Source of the DNA: Xiphydria camelus | Taxonomy: Eukaryota; Arthropoda; Insecta; Hymenoptera; Xiphydriidae | DNA length: 64,000 nt | Assembly (NCBI GenBank): GCA_963678675.1 | Contig: OY783196.1 | Coordinates: forward strand, 23,228,827 to 23,292,826 | Direction of reading: 5' to 3' | Shown: positions 1-12,368 of the stretch, piece after piece | How positions within the stretch are numbered: position 1 is the stretch's first letter | How the letters are laid out: every line of letters starts with the position of its first letter | Translations under genes and position numbers: made by a program | Notes under the pieces: generated by a model | Seen by the model: the letters and a program-made list of their open reading frames with translations, nothing else | What the model was told of the DNA's origin: nothing | Database searches by the model: none

Positions 1-871
1 CCGGTTACTGGATATGTTAACTTTCTAGTTACCAGACGGACGAATTTTATAGTTACCAGATAGACGAGCTATCTAGTTGTAGGATAAGTAAATTGGCTGG
101 TTGATGCGATCGAAAATAAACCGTGAAATAGTAAATAAACCAATCACTTATGTTGTAATTAATATTGCCGGAAAAAAAAGTCAAATTCCGCTTTGAAATT
201 GAATGGTACATCTCTTTATATCTTTTCCAAGTTCTGTCTTCACCGTTCGCTGCTTAACTTCGTTGATCTTCCGGTATCCATGAATCCTCGTTTGCTGCGC
301 GTGTCTGTGAGATATGAGATGGGAACTGTTTACAAGACCTAACTGAGTAAGAGTTTGAGAGTTTCTAATTTCTGGCAAATAATTTTACAGTACATGAGTT
401 TGTACAAAACTAGTTTCTGGAAAGGGATTGATCAGCGAGAATTATGTGTAGTTCATGTATATCTGGTTCCTGGCAAGGGACTGTACAATGAAACCTACAG
501 TCGGTACGACATTTGTTGAGCCAGAATTCTTAGAAGACTGCTGCGTCACTTTCTTGGAATTAGAGACATTGGGGGCGCAGCGTTCACCGTAGCAGATTGA
601 AGTTAGCATTATTTGCATACAGCGCTTTGCAATCGATTTATACATAGTGTGTTTCTTTGTGAGTGTATCGTCCTGTGAACTTTTAGTTTAATTTCTTATG
701 AAAAGAAATCAATGGAGGCGAAAAAGAAAAGGAAGGAATTTTATTTTTAATTAATTGATAAAAATCAATATATCAATTAATCTAATTTAATTCCCAAAAT
801 AATAATAATAATAATAACAATAATATGCCGGGATTGGCTGGTAGGGGTTATGTTATTCAAACGAAGTTCAA

Positions 872-949
872 ATTTTGCCCCTACTTTGAAGCTGAAAGTG
901 AAATATACGGAAATTTCTCCCATCTTTAGCTTCAAAGTAGAGGCAAAAT
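872..949. repeat. short inverted repeat, 22-bp arms
   Basis: Positions 872-893 and 928-949 are reverse complements with one mismatch (…cctactttgaagct / agcttcaaagtag…). Probably a tiny MITE remnant. Confidence 0.6.
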
Positions 950-1079
950 GACATAGAGCGAGAACCTACTTTGGATGCCTTAGCTTCTACTTAATGGAGA
1001 GACTCGGGAAAGATACATAATTCTATATAAGAAAGAGCCTGTGTGGTTCGTGTATATTTAATTTCCGGCAAGATGCTGT

Positions 1080-1303
1080 CGCGCAAAAAAAAAAATACCA
1101 GCACTTACAAAATTTGTGGTAAATTTCGGGATAAGTACAGTTTAATATGACGATAACTAAAATTTTAATAAAAATTATAGTGTAGAAGTTGCATGCGTTG
1201 CGGTAATTTTTACTAAAATTGTAGTTATCGTAACAATAAATTAGCCTTGTTCCGAAATTTACCCTAAACTTAGTAAATACTACGATTTATTTTTCTTCCA
1301 CGT
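1080..1303. mobile_element. MITE family A, copy 1
   Basis: Near-palindromic AT-rich element. The left part carries gataactaaaattttaata and the right part taaaattgtagttatcg. Both arms carry the (g)taaatttcggnataa motif and A/T-rich tips. It is related to the element at 19293-19528 and splits the degenerate repeat array. Confidence 0.7.
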
Positions 1304-2920
1304 ATAATGTGACAACTATTTAGTTCGTTTATATCTATTATAGTTTCTGGCAATGTACTGTACAGTGAAAATGATCTAATTCGTGTATATCTAGTTTCTG
1401 TAAAGGCACTGTACAATGAAAAAACTATCTAGTTCTATCTAGTGTTCCATCTAAGGGCCTAGATGGAAGTAGCAAAGAACTAGACACATTTCTACTTGAG
1501 TAGCGCGGCGGCAGTAGTACGAGGCGAGTGCGATCAGACGCCATCTTCCCCCGCATCACTACGTCGTATACGCTGCGCCTTTCTACGGTTTCCAGTCAAA
1601 TCCCTCGTCGCGCAACTGACGCAACGAGTACTAGAAAGGTTCTCCTCAAAATGCAATCGGCATTTATACGCAGAATTCCTCGTTTCAGAATTGTTTCACT
1701 CGATCGTCGCAGCCGCCGCGTCCACAGGGAACCACCTTGCGTCACGCTCCGTCACAAGACGAGAACGTTCCCGCGGGTGAAACGGAATCCCGCGCACGCG
1801 TGCTCGTAATTTACCGCGCGTGATTTCGCGATTTCCGGCCCTCCAAAACGAGCGCGAGTAAATTCTTCGCGCGCGCGCATCCCCCCTCCCCTCGTCGCGT
1901 ACCGCGTCGCGTAATCGGACTTGGCTCTCCGCGTTGCCTTTGTGCGGAGGGCAGTCGGGGACCGATAAATACGTTATTAAAATTACCATAACCCGACCGG
2001 TAAAACGGGGCATTTTGCAGTTAATTTTCCGATTATCTACGTAATAATCTCGCTTACGCCGGGGTGTAACGCCGCGCGGCGAACCCTTTAGAGGTACACG
2101 GCGCGCACCGCGTCATACGGGGGGCATTAATAATCGGCTTATACGATGAAAATACAAATATCGCGCGGTATCTAGTCTCCGCTCGATAACGGCGCTACTT
2201 ATGAGTCGAATGCGCCAATTCCACCCTCGCCGTCTGCTCGCCCTCTGTTTATTCACCGTGGCCACGTTCGGCAGCGTGGCTGCAACGAGGGAAGTACAGA
2301 ACTTTACCGAGCGGAAGCACCGTATGCGTCTTATCGCTCTGGAAGATCGACGATAAACAGAAATCGCTTATTTTCAAAAATCGACGCTTTAAATCAGCGC
2401 TCGGTAACGCGGCACGGTGGGGATAAATTGGGAAAACATTTTGACCGCTCTCGCGCACCCGGAGAGAGGGGAATGATTTATTCACACAGGCACGAATCTT
2501 TGATAAAGTTTACGCGAGGTCGAGTACATAAGAGAGAGAGAGAGAGAGTGGCCTGATTTCGCCAATACTTATCCCGCTGACTAATGGCAACATTGCATCT
2601 CCTTATCCCATCCGTTTGCAGGTCTGATTGCATCCGACCATTACTACTACCACCGACCGACCGCTATCGCGCTATCGTTCGACGAGTTGAGAATTGGCGA
2701 AGTTGAGTCGGACTCGCTTTCGCGAGCTTTCAGCTAACGCAGAAGCACGTAACTCATGTATTACGTATCAAAACTAAAAATTCAACATGGAAAATTGTAG
2801 GTCTTTTTTAGATTAATGACGTTCGTATTCGATTAAATTATTTTCCTGTAAATGTGTGTGAAATATGTGTTTGAATGCGACTGCATCAGTCTTTTTACGC
2901 CAAAAGACATGTTATGGGTA

Positions 2921-3145
2921 TACTGAGAAAAAATGTTCTTGATCCAAATTAACGTGTTTTTTAATAAATCTAAGAACGTATTTATTCGACTAGAATGAAT
3001 ATCGATTGGACATATATAAATACTATTGATTTAATCGACTTATTATTTGGATTAAATCGGTATTTATTCGAATCGAATAAATGTGCTCTCAGAACTATCT
3101 AAAAGACATATATTATTTCAATCAAGCAAGCTTTCTCTCAGTGTA
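2921..3145. mobile_element. MITE family B, copy 1
   Basis: About 225-bp palindromic element with ends tactgagaaaaaatg and ctttctctcagtgta and central attcgactagaatgaatatc / gtatttattcgaatcgaat arms. Same family as 27226-27448, 57556-57778 and the split copy near 39490-39910. Confidence 0.8.
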
Positions 3146-3298
3146 ATCCTCTCCTGGAAACTGCATCAGCATATGAGGTGAGAACTGGCTCGTGATACGA
3201 GTAAACACGCGAATGCGAGCGAGAACTCATCGATCGTAATAGGTACCGAATACGTACGAAAAGGCCGTTAAAGACACTTTCGCCCACACTAAGAGACA

Positions 3299-5200
3299 CT
3301 ATCGCGCATCCATCGGCATTTTAGTGGAGTTCTCGCTCGAGCTCGTGGACTCCAGACGAACTCGACCCCGTACATACCCGAGCAAACATCCGCACGCCCG
3401 AGTACACACGTCTAACGTACGTGTGTACCGAGAGGCCCTTCGAAACGAGCGACACCAGCTACTCGAGGCAGCGAGCTCCCGCTCGTGCACGGAGTGCACA
3501 GAGTGCTCGACGGACAAATGTAAGCAAACCCTTCGCCCAACGGCGTAGAATGCGGAGACGACGACGACGACGACGACGACGACGCTTCGGTCGATGGGTC
3601 GACGCCAACACCCGAGAAGCATCGAGGAGCATCGAGGGGCGTCGACGAGCATCGAAGGGCATCGCGGAAAGCACCGGGCAAACGAGCGAACGAGCGAGCT
3701 AGCGCGTGAGCAGGCAAAGTGACACTCTGCCAAGTTATTAGAGGAGAGATTGATGAAGCTCCGGGGTTTCGAGGCTCGCCGAACATTTTTCACCTTCCAA
3801 GCGTCCCTTATCCGATCCACCGCGAGATTTTCAACACAAAGATTTTTCCGCTGACGGTTTTTTTTAACATAATTAATGAGTTTGGGTTTCCGGCGGGACG
3901 CGGCGCGAGAGCGAGAAGGAAGAAGGGGTGGCTCGGGGTCGGCCGGGGGAGGAGGGGTAGCGCCTTCGAAAGCGAGGGGCATTCCATGAGCCGGCGCGAT
4001 ATCGCGCCCGCCGAGGGGCGCGGGCATGACGATACGCGATTTTGCCAATTCGGGGTTCGACTCTCGCCACCGTGACCTCCGGGGGGGAGGGGGTCGCGCC
4101 TATACACGGCCGCTCTCCTGCCTGCCCGCCGCGCAAGCCTGCAGGGCAAGGCGAAGCAAGCGCCGGCGCCGTTCCGCTCGAGGGGATCAAATATTTCGCG
4201 GAATGCCCTCTCCGAAAGATCCTTCGCACCTCCTCGCCGCCTGCCAGACGTCGCCTGGAGAAGCAAAAGGCATCTCCTCTCTCTCTGGAAAGTCTCTCGC
4301 TCAGGCAGGCAAGGGCGGCGTTACCTCGCAAATTTATTCGCCGCCGGTCCCCGATACCGTCGCCTCCCGACGGCCGACCTTAACTGTGTTGTCCCCTGCC
4401 TCCCTCCCGCCCGCTCTTTCTATCCGTCCCTCACCCCCTCCGGTACAACCCCCTGAACACGAACGAGAACTCGTACGCGGTACCGGACGAAGTCGGCTCG
4501 CTTTGATTCCAATCGTCGGCTTTTTTTTTTCCCTCGCGAGGCAATAAATCCATACTTACTCTTTATCCTTCCTGGGCTTTGTCGCGCGCCCCGCCATTGT
4601 CAGCCGTCGATACGCGGGAGAGAGCCTGAATTAAATTCTGAGATTTATCGCGTCAATAACGGCGCATTAATTTATGATTCTGCGAAACGCGGACCTAGCG
4701 GCTCGGACCGGACGAGTGTTTTGCGGTTTCTGTTTGCTCGTGAGGGATGTGCGCCGGGGGGGGGGGGGATGTGTACACGGAGAGGAGTGCAGGCGAGGGA
4801 CGAAGCATGGGAGGGCGTGCCGGGGGATGAAAATAGCGCGGGGCGTGCATCGCGCGTGCGTTTCGCCGTTGCGGTTCTTATTTTTGTGAATCGAAGCGAG
4901 CTTTTTTTCCAGCGCTCGCCGAGGGGAAGGGCGTCGAGTAAGAGTGTTCGGAGGGGGCACAGGGATGCACGCGGTGGAGATCGAAGAAAGCTGGGCGACA
5001 GCGAACTCGCGAGGAAGAGTGAATGAAGAGATCCGTCGAGGGGAGTTTCGATGTAAGGGATGAGACTCGCGCGATGGACCTGATGGGGTGGGAATAGCGG
5101 CGTAGGGACGCGCGAGACGCGGAAGTGGTTTGACGAAAATGAGAACGTATGGGATACGTTCGTCTATTCAACCCGGCACGTCAGGCTGCTGCGCCGCGCC
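3299..5200. other. CpG-rich stop-poor block without a recognisable gene
   Basis: Both strands are open over long stretches, but the conceptual proteins are Arg/Ser/Pro-rich with no family resemblance. An acg triplet run lies at 3556-3584 and a G homopolymer at about 4749-4758. Treated as noncoding intronic sequence. Confidence 0.6.
3556..3584. repeat. (ACG)n triplet microsatellite
   Basis: Perfect run of acg/cga units. Confidence 0.9.
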
Positions 5201-5712
5201 GTCGTTACCACGGACGAAATATTAAGAACGTCGAATGAATGTAGGTCATGTGCTCAGATCTTCTATAGGAAAAGGAAGAGAGGGCGGCGAAACCGGGCAT
5301 TTAAGGCAGAAGTGACCCAGAAAATATATCGACATTGGCAACAAAACGAATGTGGGATATGAAGAGGGATAGAAATAAAACGCGCGTGCAATTCTTTCAT
5401 GAAGGAAAATTGTGTATGTGATTCAGTGAAAATGGATGAATTAAATCATAGAAATCCGTAATTCAATAGATGGTAATAAATAGGCGTTAGAGAACGTATT
5501 ATTTTCATATCAAAACCGAATGACGATTTGAGATATTGGTATCGACGATCGAGACGTCGTTTTCGTTTTATTGATTAACAAATCAATTAAATTTACATAC
5601 GATATTGGTTTTCACCTAAAATACTTATTGAAATTTATTATTTCCGCAAATACAAACAGCGAGTAATGTAACAAAATAGGATAACGGATACAGTTATCAA
5701 CACATATCTCTA

Positions 5713-5964
5713 CACAGAGAAAAAGAATTTGTTGGATCTATTAAAAATTACTTACGGGGTAGCAAGTAACTATTTATTTAGATCAATGAAATCTTTGTTC
5801 ATATTAATTAGATATTTCTCCCTTGCAATCACATATTATTCCACATGATTCCAAGAAAGAAATACTTAATTGATGTATTAAAAAATGTCATTAATATAAA
5901 TAAATAATTACTTGCGACCCCGCAAATAATTTCCAGTAGATCCAGCTAATTCTTTTCCTCCGTG
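5713..5964. mobile_element. MITE family C, copy 1
   Basis: 252-bp element flanked by TA on both sides. Ends cacagagaaaaagaattnnt and attcttttcctccgtg. Internal tandem arms carry atttatttanatcaatgaaa and a central cacatattattccacatgat. Further copies at 15790-16043 and 39630-39887. Confidence 0.85.
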
Positions 5965-7149
5965 TAGTTCTACTTATCTGATGCATTTCTTATCAAAGGG
6001 TGCCAATCACGGTCCCATGAGGGCCAACAATTGTACCAGTCACCCTATGCCCTCGCATAACTTCTACACGCGCGTGGATCGCGTTGCGTCACGCCAAGTG
6101 ACAAGTCGAATATCGTTCTCGATGTCTCGAATCTCCGGTTCGTCTCGACGTGTCGCGAAGGCGCGAAACGGGAAGCGGAATAATGGCACGCCAGACTCGC
6201 GCGAATTCACGCGTCTTTGCCCCTTGCACGTTAGTGGAGTCGAGATAACTGATCCTTTCAAATGCTAATCACGCGACGACAGCGCGAATCGACCGAGCTA
6301 TCTGACTGTCCGCGATTGTGTGCTTCGGTATCCGGTTTCACCCCTCGCCACCCCCAGCTGCGTCCGAACTCTTGGGTAACACCTCGGGTCTTGGCAACCT
6401 CCGACCAAGCCCGAATATACGAACGCGATATCGGGAGTGGGTATATAGGAAGGTTCGCCGAGCGAGAAAATAAGGAGCACGGAATTTTCTTCGTCGAGCT
6501 CTATCGATCGGCGGACCGCTTTATTCGAACGCGTCGGTGCGCCCGATTTCATCCGCGCCGCGACTGTTAAGGATCTTAATTACGAGGAAAGCGGCTCGAC
6601 GATTCACGGATACTCCGCGGCCCCGCCGCGCGCGCAGGCGTATCCGCGCCGTCTCCTATAGGTATACACCGAGCGACTTCCGAGCAAGGGTGCGGAACTT
6701 TCGGAAGGCAAAACGTGTTAATTTTTCTTCTCGGCCTTCCGAGCTGCGTCTCGCGCCGCGTGTTTTTGAAAGGGACGAGCTGAAAAGGACGACCGAGTGA
6801 TCATCTCGCCGTCTGGTTGCGTCGTATCGTTTCGACCTCGGTGCTTGGCATCGAGCTTTTTTCTTAATAATTTTCGCACGGCTTTATCTGTTCGCAGTCA
6901 ATTCCATCGAAAAGTGAGAGCAATAGCGTTTTCCTCCGCGCTGTAACGACTGCATTGAGTTTAAGATGAATGTTCCAATTCCTAACGATCCTCAAATATC
7001 TCTTTATTAACTTATCATAGGCTGTTCGTATGAATACCTTTATCCTTCTATTATATAAAATAGTTTTCGAATAAATGCGTGGACAAAACCGTGTCGCCAA
7101 AAACCCCGGCGACTTCAAACGGGATGCGCGAAGCACGGACGGTGGTTGA

Positions 7150-7290
7150 AGGAGGAGAAGGAGGAGGACGAGGACGACGACAACGAGGACGGCGACGGTG
7201 AGGACGAAGACGAGGACAACGACGACGACGACGACAATGGCGAGGACGACGACGACGAGGATGACGACGACGACAACGTATTGAACGGAG
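7150..7290. repeat. GAN-triplet tract (would read poly-Asp/Glu)
   Basis: Imperfect gac/gag/gat repeat. On the + strand it opens a frame encoding an Asp/Glu-rich stretch, and on the - strand Ser- or Val-rich ones. No flanking domain was recognised and all frames are open by composition, so it is called as a repeat rather than a gene. Confidence 0.65.
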
Positions 7291-7396
7291 AAGACAGCAA
7301 CGACGTGATGCTGTTGAAAAAGCATGGGGGAGCGCCGCGAGAGCGGCGCAGGGGCGATAGCCCCCGTTTCAAAAAAATGCAGGTATCGCCGAGCTA

Positions 7397-7530
7397 AAAG
7401 CACGGGTGAGGTTACCGACTGAGCCTTACAGGCTCTGTGGTCTGCCGTGAGAGTCGAGCAGTTGCGCTCTTATATAGAAACTCGTGCTGGGCCACTAGCG
7501 AGAGCCGAGAGGGAGCGGCGCCACCTGGTA
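7397..7530 (+). repeat. dispersed repeat unit, direct copy
   Basis: Shares ctctgtggtctgccgtgag, gcagttgcgctcttatatag, gggccactagcgaga and gcgccacctgg with the reverse complement of about 9890-10080. Probably a transposon or SINE fragment of unknown class. Confidence 0.6.
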
Positions 7531-8340
7531 TCGGGCCGCCACAGTTCAAACAAGTCTTCGAGGAAAAAGATACTACAGTACCTCAAATAAAGTGGTCCAA
7601 CTATCCCGGACCTACCCTAATTTGTCAACAATAAAATTGTAAGAAATTCATTTTATGAAATAATACAAATTATATCAAATATTGAGAGATTATCGAATTG
7701 ATGTTGTCAGAGCATGACGGATTTTCAGCGCAGATGATCATTTCTGTACAAATTTTCCAAAATTTAATACTCGGGTTTGATAAAATCTGTGAAATTCTTT
7801 CACCGCATTTTCAGCACGACTATTTTCTCGTAAATTAATCATTTTGAGTGTTTTTCCTAGCTTTTTCTCGAAAAAAAAGTATGTATCTATATTACCCCTG
7901 ATGAGTATGTAAAACGTAAGAGAATTACATTTTTTAATTGAAAAAAATTGAATAATTATTTGAGAAAATGTTAAAAAGTTAATTTTTCTTCCGGTTTATT
8001 AGCGAGCGTTTCATTCATAAACGTTTAGAGCGCTATGGTGGAGGTGACGCCGGACTAATAACGAGCGGCCTTTTAACGAGAGTTGACTGTACGTGCAGCA
8101 CAGCGGACGGATTAATCGTTTACCGTATAGGAACATCTTTCGATGAGGAAAGAAAAGAGAAAAAGGAGAGCAAACATGTGGTATATCCGGAACGGTTTCT
8201 TCCTCCTCGTTACCCCTTATTATTTAGATAAATATTGCTGTTAATTCACATCAATTGCTGAAAGCACGTCAATGTTATTCTTTTATTAATAAAACTAAAT
8301 ATATAAGTGGTTAGAAATTCGGACACTTAGCTTATCTCTA

Positions 8341-8732
8341 TACTGAGAAACATGATTAGTAATGTTAACCAAACTTTGGTTGATATGGGAACAACGAAAT
8401 ATTTATTTACGATAACAAATGCGCTGGTTGTCATAATGAAACATTTTACCAACATTTATTTATCGTAACAAAAAGTTTGTTGTCCTGATAAAAACAGTTC
8501 GTTATTAACTAAACGTAATGTTAACTAAACGTTTGGTTGATATAGGAATAACGAACCGTTTTTATCAGGACAACAAACCTTTGGTTACGATAAATAAATG
8601 TTGGTTACGGCAATGTAATATCTCTAAAATGTTTGATTATGACAACCGACACATTTGTTATCGTAAATAAATATTTTGCTGTTACCACATCAACTAAAGT
8701 TTGGTTAACATTACCAATCATTTTTCTCGGTA
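8341..8732. mobile_element. ~390-bp complex palindromic MITE
   Basis: Ends ctgagaaacatgattagtaa and attaccaatcatttttctcg. Two nested inverted units are built from gataacaaatg, gttaactaaacg, ttatcaggacaacaaac and tttatttacgataac. The whole element folds back on itself with a centre near 8510-8530. Confidence 0.75.
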
Positions 8733-9885
8733 TATCTTTTGTTAACGTAAAGGTACAACGAAGGATGTAGATACACACGCGCTGCAGCCAGTGCAACCAA
8801 GGGGAAAAAGCCATAAGCGAAGTAGTGGAAAAATAAAAATAACGTTTATCGCTCACACGCATCGAGCGAGTCCTCGGCGTAGCGAGCCGTAAGAGGGAGA
8901 GGGGAAAAGAGAGCGATGATCCGTCAGGAGGGAAAACTGGTCGCTCGAGAAGAGAATGACGGAGCGCGCGGAGGCAAAAGGGGTGAGAGGAGGGAGTCGC
9001 GTATTGTGTCGAGAGTTGTAACTCTAGCCTAGACGACCGCCCTCCTACCTTCTCTGCTATTGATTACTCACTCTCGAGCCACCCTTGCTACTCGCCCCAA
9101 AGCTCGAAAGCTCGTATACGCGGCCACGACGCCGCGGTCGTTCGCGCGGGTACGACGCCAGATGCCGATCGTGTCGGGTCGAGCGCACTCGCATCCCTCA
9201 AAAATATCCCATTCCCCGGAAAGCTCCAATTTTAAATTCGAGGAGATCTCGATCGAGATCGGTCGAGCGAAAACCCGCTGACCCGATCGCGACGAAACGT
9301 CAATCGATCGTTCCGCGACGGACGTCGAGAGATTACGTTCCGAGGCTGAAATCTCCGAGACTCCGAGAGACGCCGGCTCGTCAGCTGATCCCGGAACGGC
9401 GCTCTTTAAAGAGGACGGGACGAGGTATCGCCGGGAGAGGACGCGCGACGTCGACCCGCGCGAGGAAAAAGTTTAGCCCTCTCTCTCTCTCCCTCTCTCT
9501 CTCTCTCTTACGCCGGGGCTATATTTAATTGTAATAAACGACCCCGGTGGCTCTTTCGAGTTTATAAAGAGAAATTTGGGTCAACTGGCGACGCGAAATA
9601 TGCCTTACTTCGGGGACAGGTGAAAGAGTTACGGTTAGGGCTGCACGCGCAGTGTATCGCAGTTTTGACTATTTTGTCGTTTCGTGTTGCTTTCGGTGTT
9701 TTTGCGAATAATTCGAGCGAATAGCGGCGATTGCTTAAATTGTGGTATATAGTTTTGAATGAAACCCAATCAATCGTACAATACATTATTAGGGAATTAA
9801 AATATGGGAACCTATATATAGATAAGATAGCGGTCGAGGTTGTCTTTGCGGTGGTCATTATTCTTTGTGGCGTCATCCGTCACGC

Positions 9886-10080
9886 TACGACGGCCTGCCG
9901 CCAGATGGCACCGACCCTCTCGGCCATCGACTCCACGGCTCCCGGCCCATAGCTCTCGGCTTCTCGTTAGTGGTCCAACAACGGGCAAGTTACTATATGT
10001 ATAAGACCGTAACTGCCCGTCCCTCACGGCGGACCACAGAGCGTCTAAGGCAGGAGTCGGCCTCGCCTTACTGACGAGTC
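9886..10080 (-). repeat. dispersed repeat unit, inverted copy
   Basis: The reverse complement matches 7397-7530 across several blocks (ctctgtggtccgccgtgag, gcagttacggtcttata, ggaccactaacgaga, gtgccatctgg). Copies are in opposite orientation about 2.4 kb apart. Confidence 0.6.
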
Positions 10081-10729
10081 CACTGGCCGACTCCAGAACA
10101 AAACGCTCCGCCACGAGTTGGCGAACTCACTTTTCGTTCGTCAACATCTTTATACTTACAAAATTTACCGGCAACAGCCATACCATGTTCAACACACTAG
10201 TTCTCGTCCTCCATACTAGCTATTTTAGTCTCCTTTGAAGCTATTATGAGCCTTCTAAGAGCTTACTAAATGTATCGTGTTTTTCTCTAAACTCCGTTAG
10301 CTGCTTCCCAAAAGGTCGTCATTTTGCTGAATCAAGTTAACAATGACGACCTGTTGGACGCGAACATCTTGACATAACGTTTCTATCAATTCAGTATCCA
10401 TTCCTGCTCTTTAACCAACCGGGCAAATTTAAACTCCCCGTGGAAAGACGGAAAAAACGATGTACTTTTACTTAGAATCTATGTTAGATGAATCAGAACA
10501 GAAGGTACTTACGTCGATCTTTAAGACCTCCAAAGAATTGATATCGCGGGCGCCCAAGAAACGAGTATTTCTGTGTTCCACGTGCACTCGAATCTTGAGG
10601 TGGTCATTATATTCATACCTTTAAAAAAAAATATATATAGCATTATTTATATACAAGGTGTATTTAAGTACTATAATGCAGTGTTTATTCATGAAAAAAA
10701 GAATTTTGTATAAAGTACTCAATAAATGG

Positions 10730-10981
10730 AGCAATATTTCACATAGCAGAAGTTGTCCTCGGGTGTAACATAGCACAGAGTACCGTGTGTGTTGTACATT
10801 ATAAGAGTATCCATCTTTCATTGAAAGAACTACAATTCAACGTAGCACTTTTAAATTATCGTATGTATTAGTGGTTATTAGCTGTGGAACATCTTGAATG
10901 TTGCTATGTCGATGAATCTTACAATGGTACTCTGTGCTGTCCTCGAGAGCGAGGACAATTTCTGCTCTGTGAAATATTACT
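10730..10981. mobile_element. inverted-repeat element with ~60-bp arms
   Basis: Left arm gcaatatttcacatagcaga ... gttgtcctcg ... cacagagtacc; right arm ggtactctgtgctgtcctcg ... gaggacaatttctgctctgtgaaatatt. A few mismatches; no coding capacity. Confidence 0.7.
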
Positions 10982-11068
10982 TCGTAGAAAATTCTATTTT
11001 CCGCGTAGCGATTAATTTTTCCATCGATAATTAAACTACTAATTCCGCGTTTCATTCACGGATATGTC

Positions 11069-11297
11069 CACACGGAGAGAAAAATGTAGTAAATTTGATT
11101 AAATCAGCGGTTATAGGCGGGAGAATGCAGATCAAGTTACTCTTGGACTAATAATTGACTCGAGTGGACTGCAACCGATTTCCTTCAAATAGCCGTTAAT
11201 CGTTATAAGCAAATTTATTAATCGAAGCAACTAATACTGCATTCCTCCGCGCGTAAACGCTGATTTAATTGAATATACCACTTTTTTTCTCAGTGCA
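11069..11297. mobile_element. MITE family D, copy 1
   Basis: Ends cacacggagagaaaaatgta and cactttttttctcagtgca. Arms carry gattaaatcagcggttatag / cgctgatttaattga and cttggactaataattgact. Second copy at 22367-22590, partial third near 23750-23960. Confidence 0.8.
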
Positions 11298-12170
11298 CAG
11301 AGGTAATCTTATCAATCGATTATAGTTTGTCCAACCTTGCACTTTGCGCGTGTACTCCAAATTCATCATCTCCCGCGACTAACCACCATCTAATCCGCGA
11401 AAAAGAAATACCTATATAGAGGAAAGGATAAAGGCGCGTCGTACAATCGTGGAAATTACAAAGCCGTAGAAACGTCCGGGCGGCGCGTATACGCAATTTA
11501 AGAGTCGTTCCGCGAACACACAAGTCGCGCGGCACCCGATCGTCGACACTACGGCGCGTCATTGTCTTACGGTGAAGGTGCGCGATATATCGTCACTGTC
11601 GGAACGATATAGCCGTTGCAGCAGACAATTAACGGAGGTTTACGCCCCATCAAGACCCTCGAGAGCTTTCTTTAATCACGCCAAATGTATTGGTTTTTTA
11701 CCAGACCGGTCGAGACTGCACTCCCGTTTTCTCGTCTCACCCGTTAAATCACCCTTCCCGGCTTCTCCGTCTCCCCACATCCGCGATTCATCGCCTTTAT
11801 TACGGCGTTCGCCAGATCCTCCTCGATAACTTCGTCATTAACTGTATACTCTCTGGATTCAACGATGATACCCCTATAATATAATAATACCGTCGTACAC
11901 GGATTTTGCGATACGAATTCAATCAAATTATTCTTAGAGATTTTTCAATATTAATATAATCTTGATTTTTAATTTATTTTATAGGGCTGTGTTCGAAAAA
12001 TATTGAACATAATATTTTTAAAAATTGTAGAGTTTGCGATAGTGAAATTGAAGTTATACCTACTTGTGATGTATACTTTAAGAAACAAATTTATTGGTTC
12101 CAACTAAATTTTTGGTCGAAGGTTAAATTTCATCAAATTAACCATTGTGTGTTTGGTTGAAGTGTATGTA

Positions 12171-12366
12171 TATAGGAACTGGCCCGATTATGGGCCCTGC
12201 TTCGAATATGGGCCCCCCATCCATCTTCATAATACCTGTTTTAGGTCTCGACCATGTGCTAATGTACATATACGCATCGAGTGGTAGATGGCGTTATTTA
12301 TTATGAAGATGGATGGGGGGCCCATAGGTATTCGAAGCAGGCCCCATACTCAGGCCAGTTCCTATA
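12171..12366. mobile_element. 196-bp hairpin MITE ending TATAGGAACTGGCC
   Basis: Arms tataggaactggcc...atgggccccccatccatctt and aagatggatggggggcccat...ggccagttcctata are near-perfect reverse complements over about 65 bp. It abuts the next element directly (12369). Confidence 0.85.
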
Positions 12367-12368
12367 TA

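Larger units (their letters stand above)
360..1440. repeat. degenerate 53-56-bp tandem/dispersed repeat
   Basis: A unit close to tagttcgtgtatatctagtt followed by tctggcaaggcactgtacaatgaaa recurs around 360-420, 440-495, 1040-1080 and, in clear tandem, 1318-1374 and 1375-1430. The array is interrupted by an inverted-repeat element at about 1080-1303. Confidence 0.6.

Noticed and set aside
3299..4547. Several long overlapping open frames on both strands in the CpG-rich block
   Set aside because: Frames are open simultaneously in many registers, and the products are Arg/Ser/Pro-rich with no family features; this is the expected behaviour of stop-poor GC-rich DNA.
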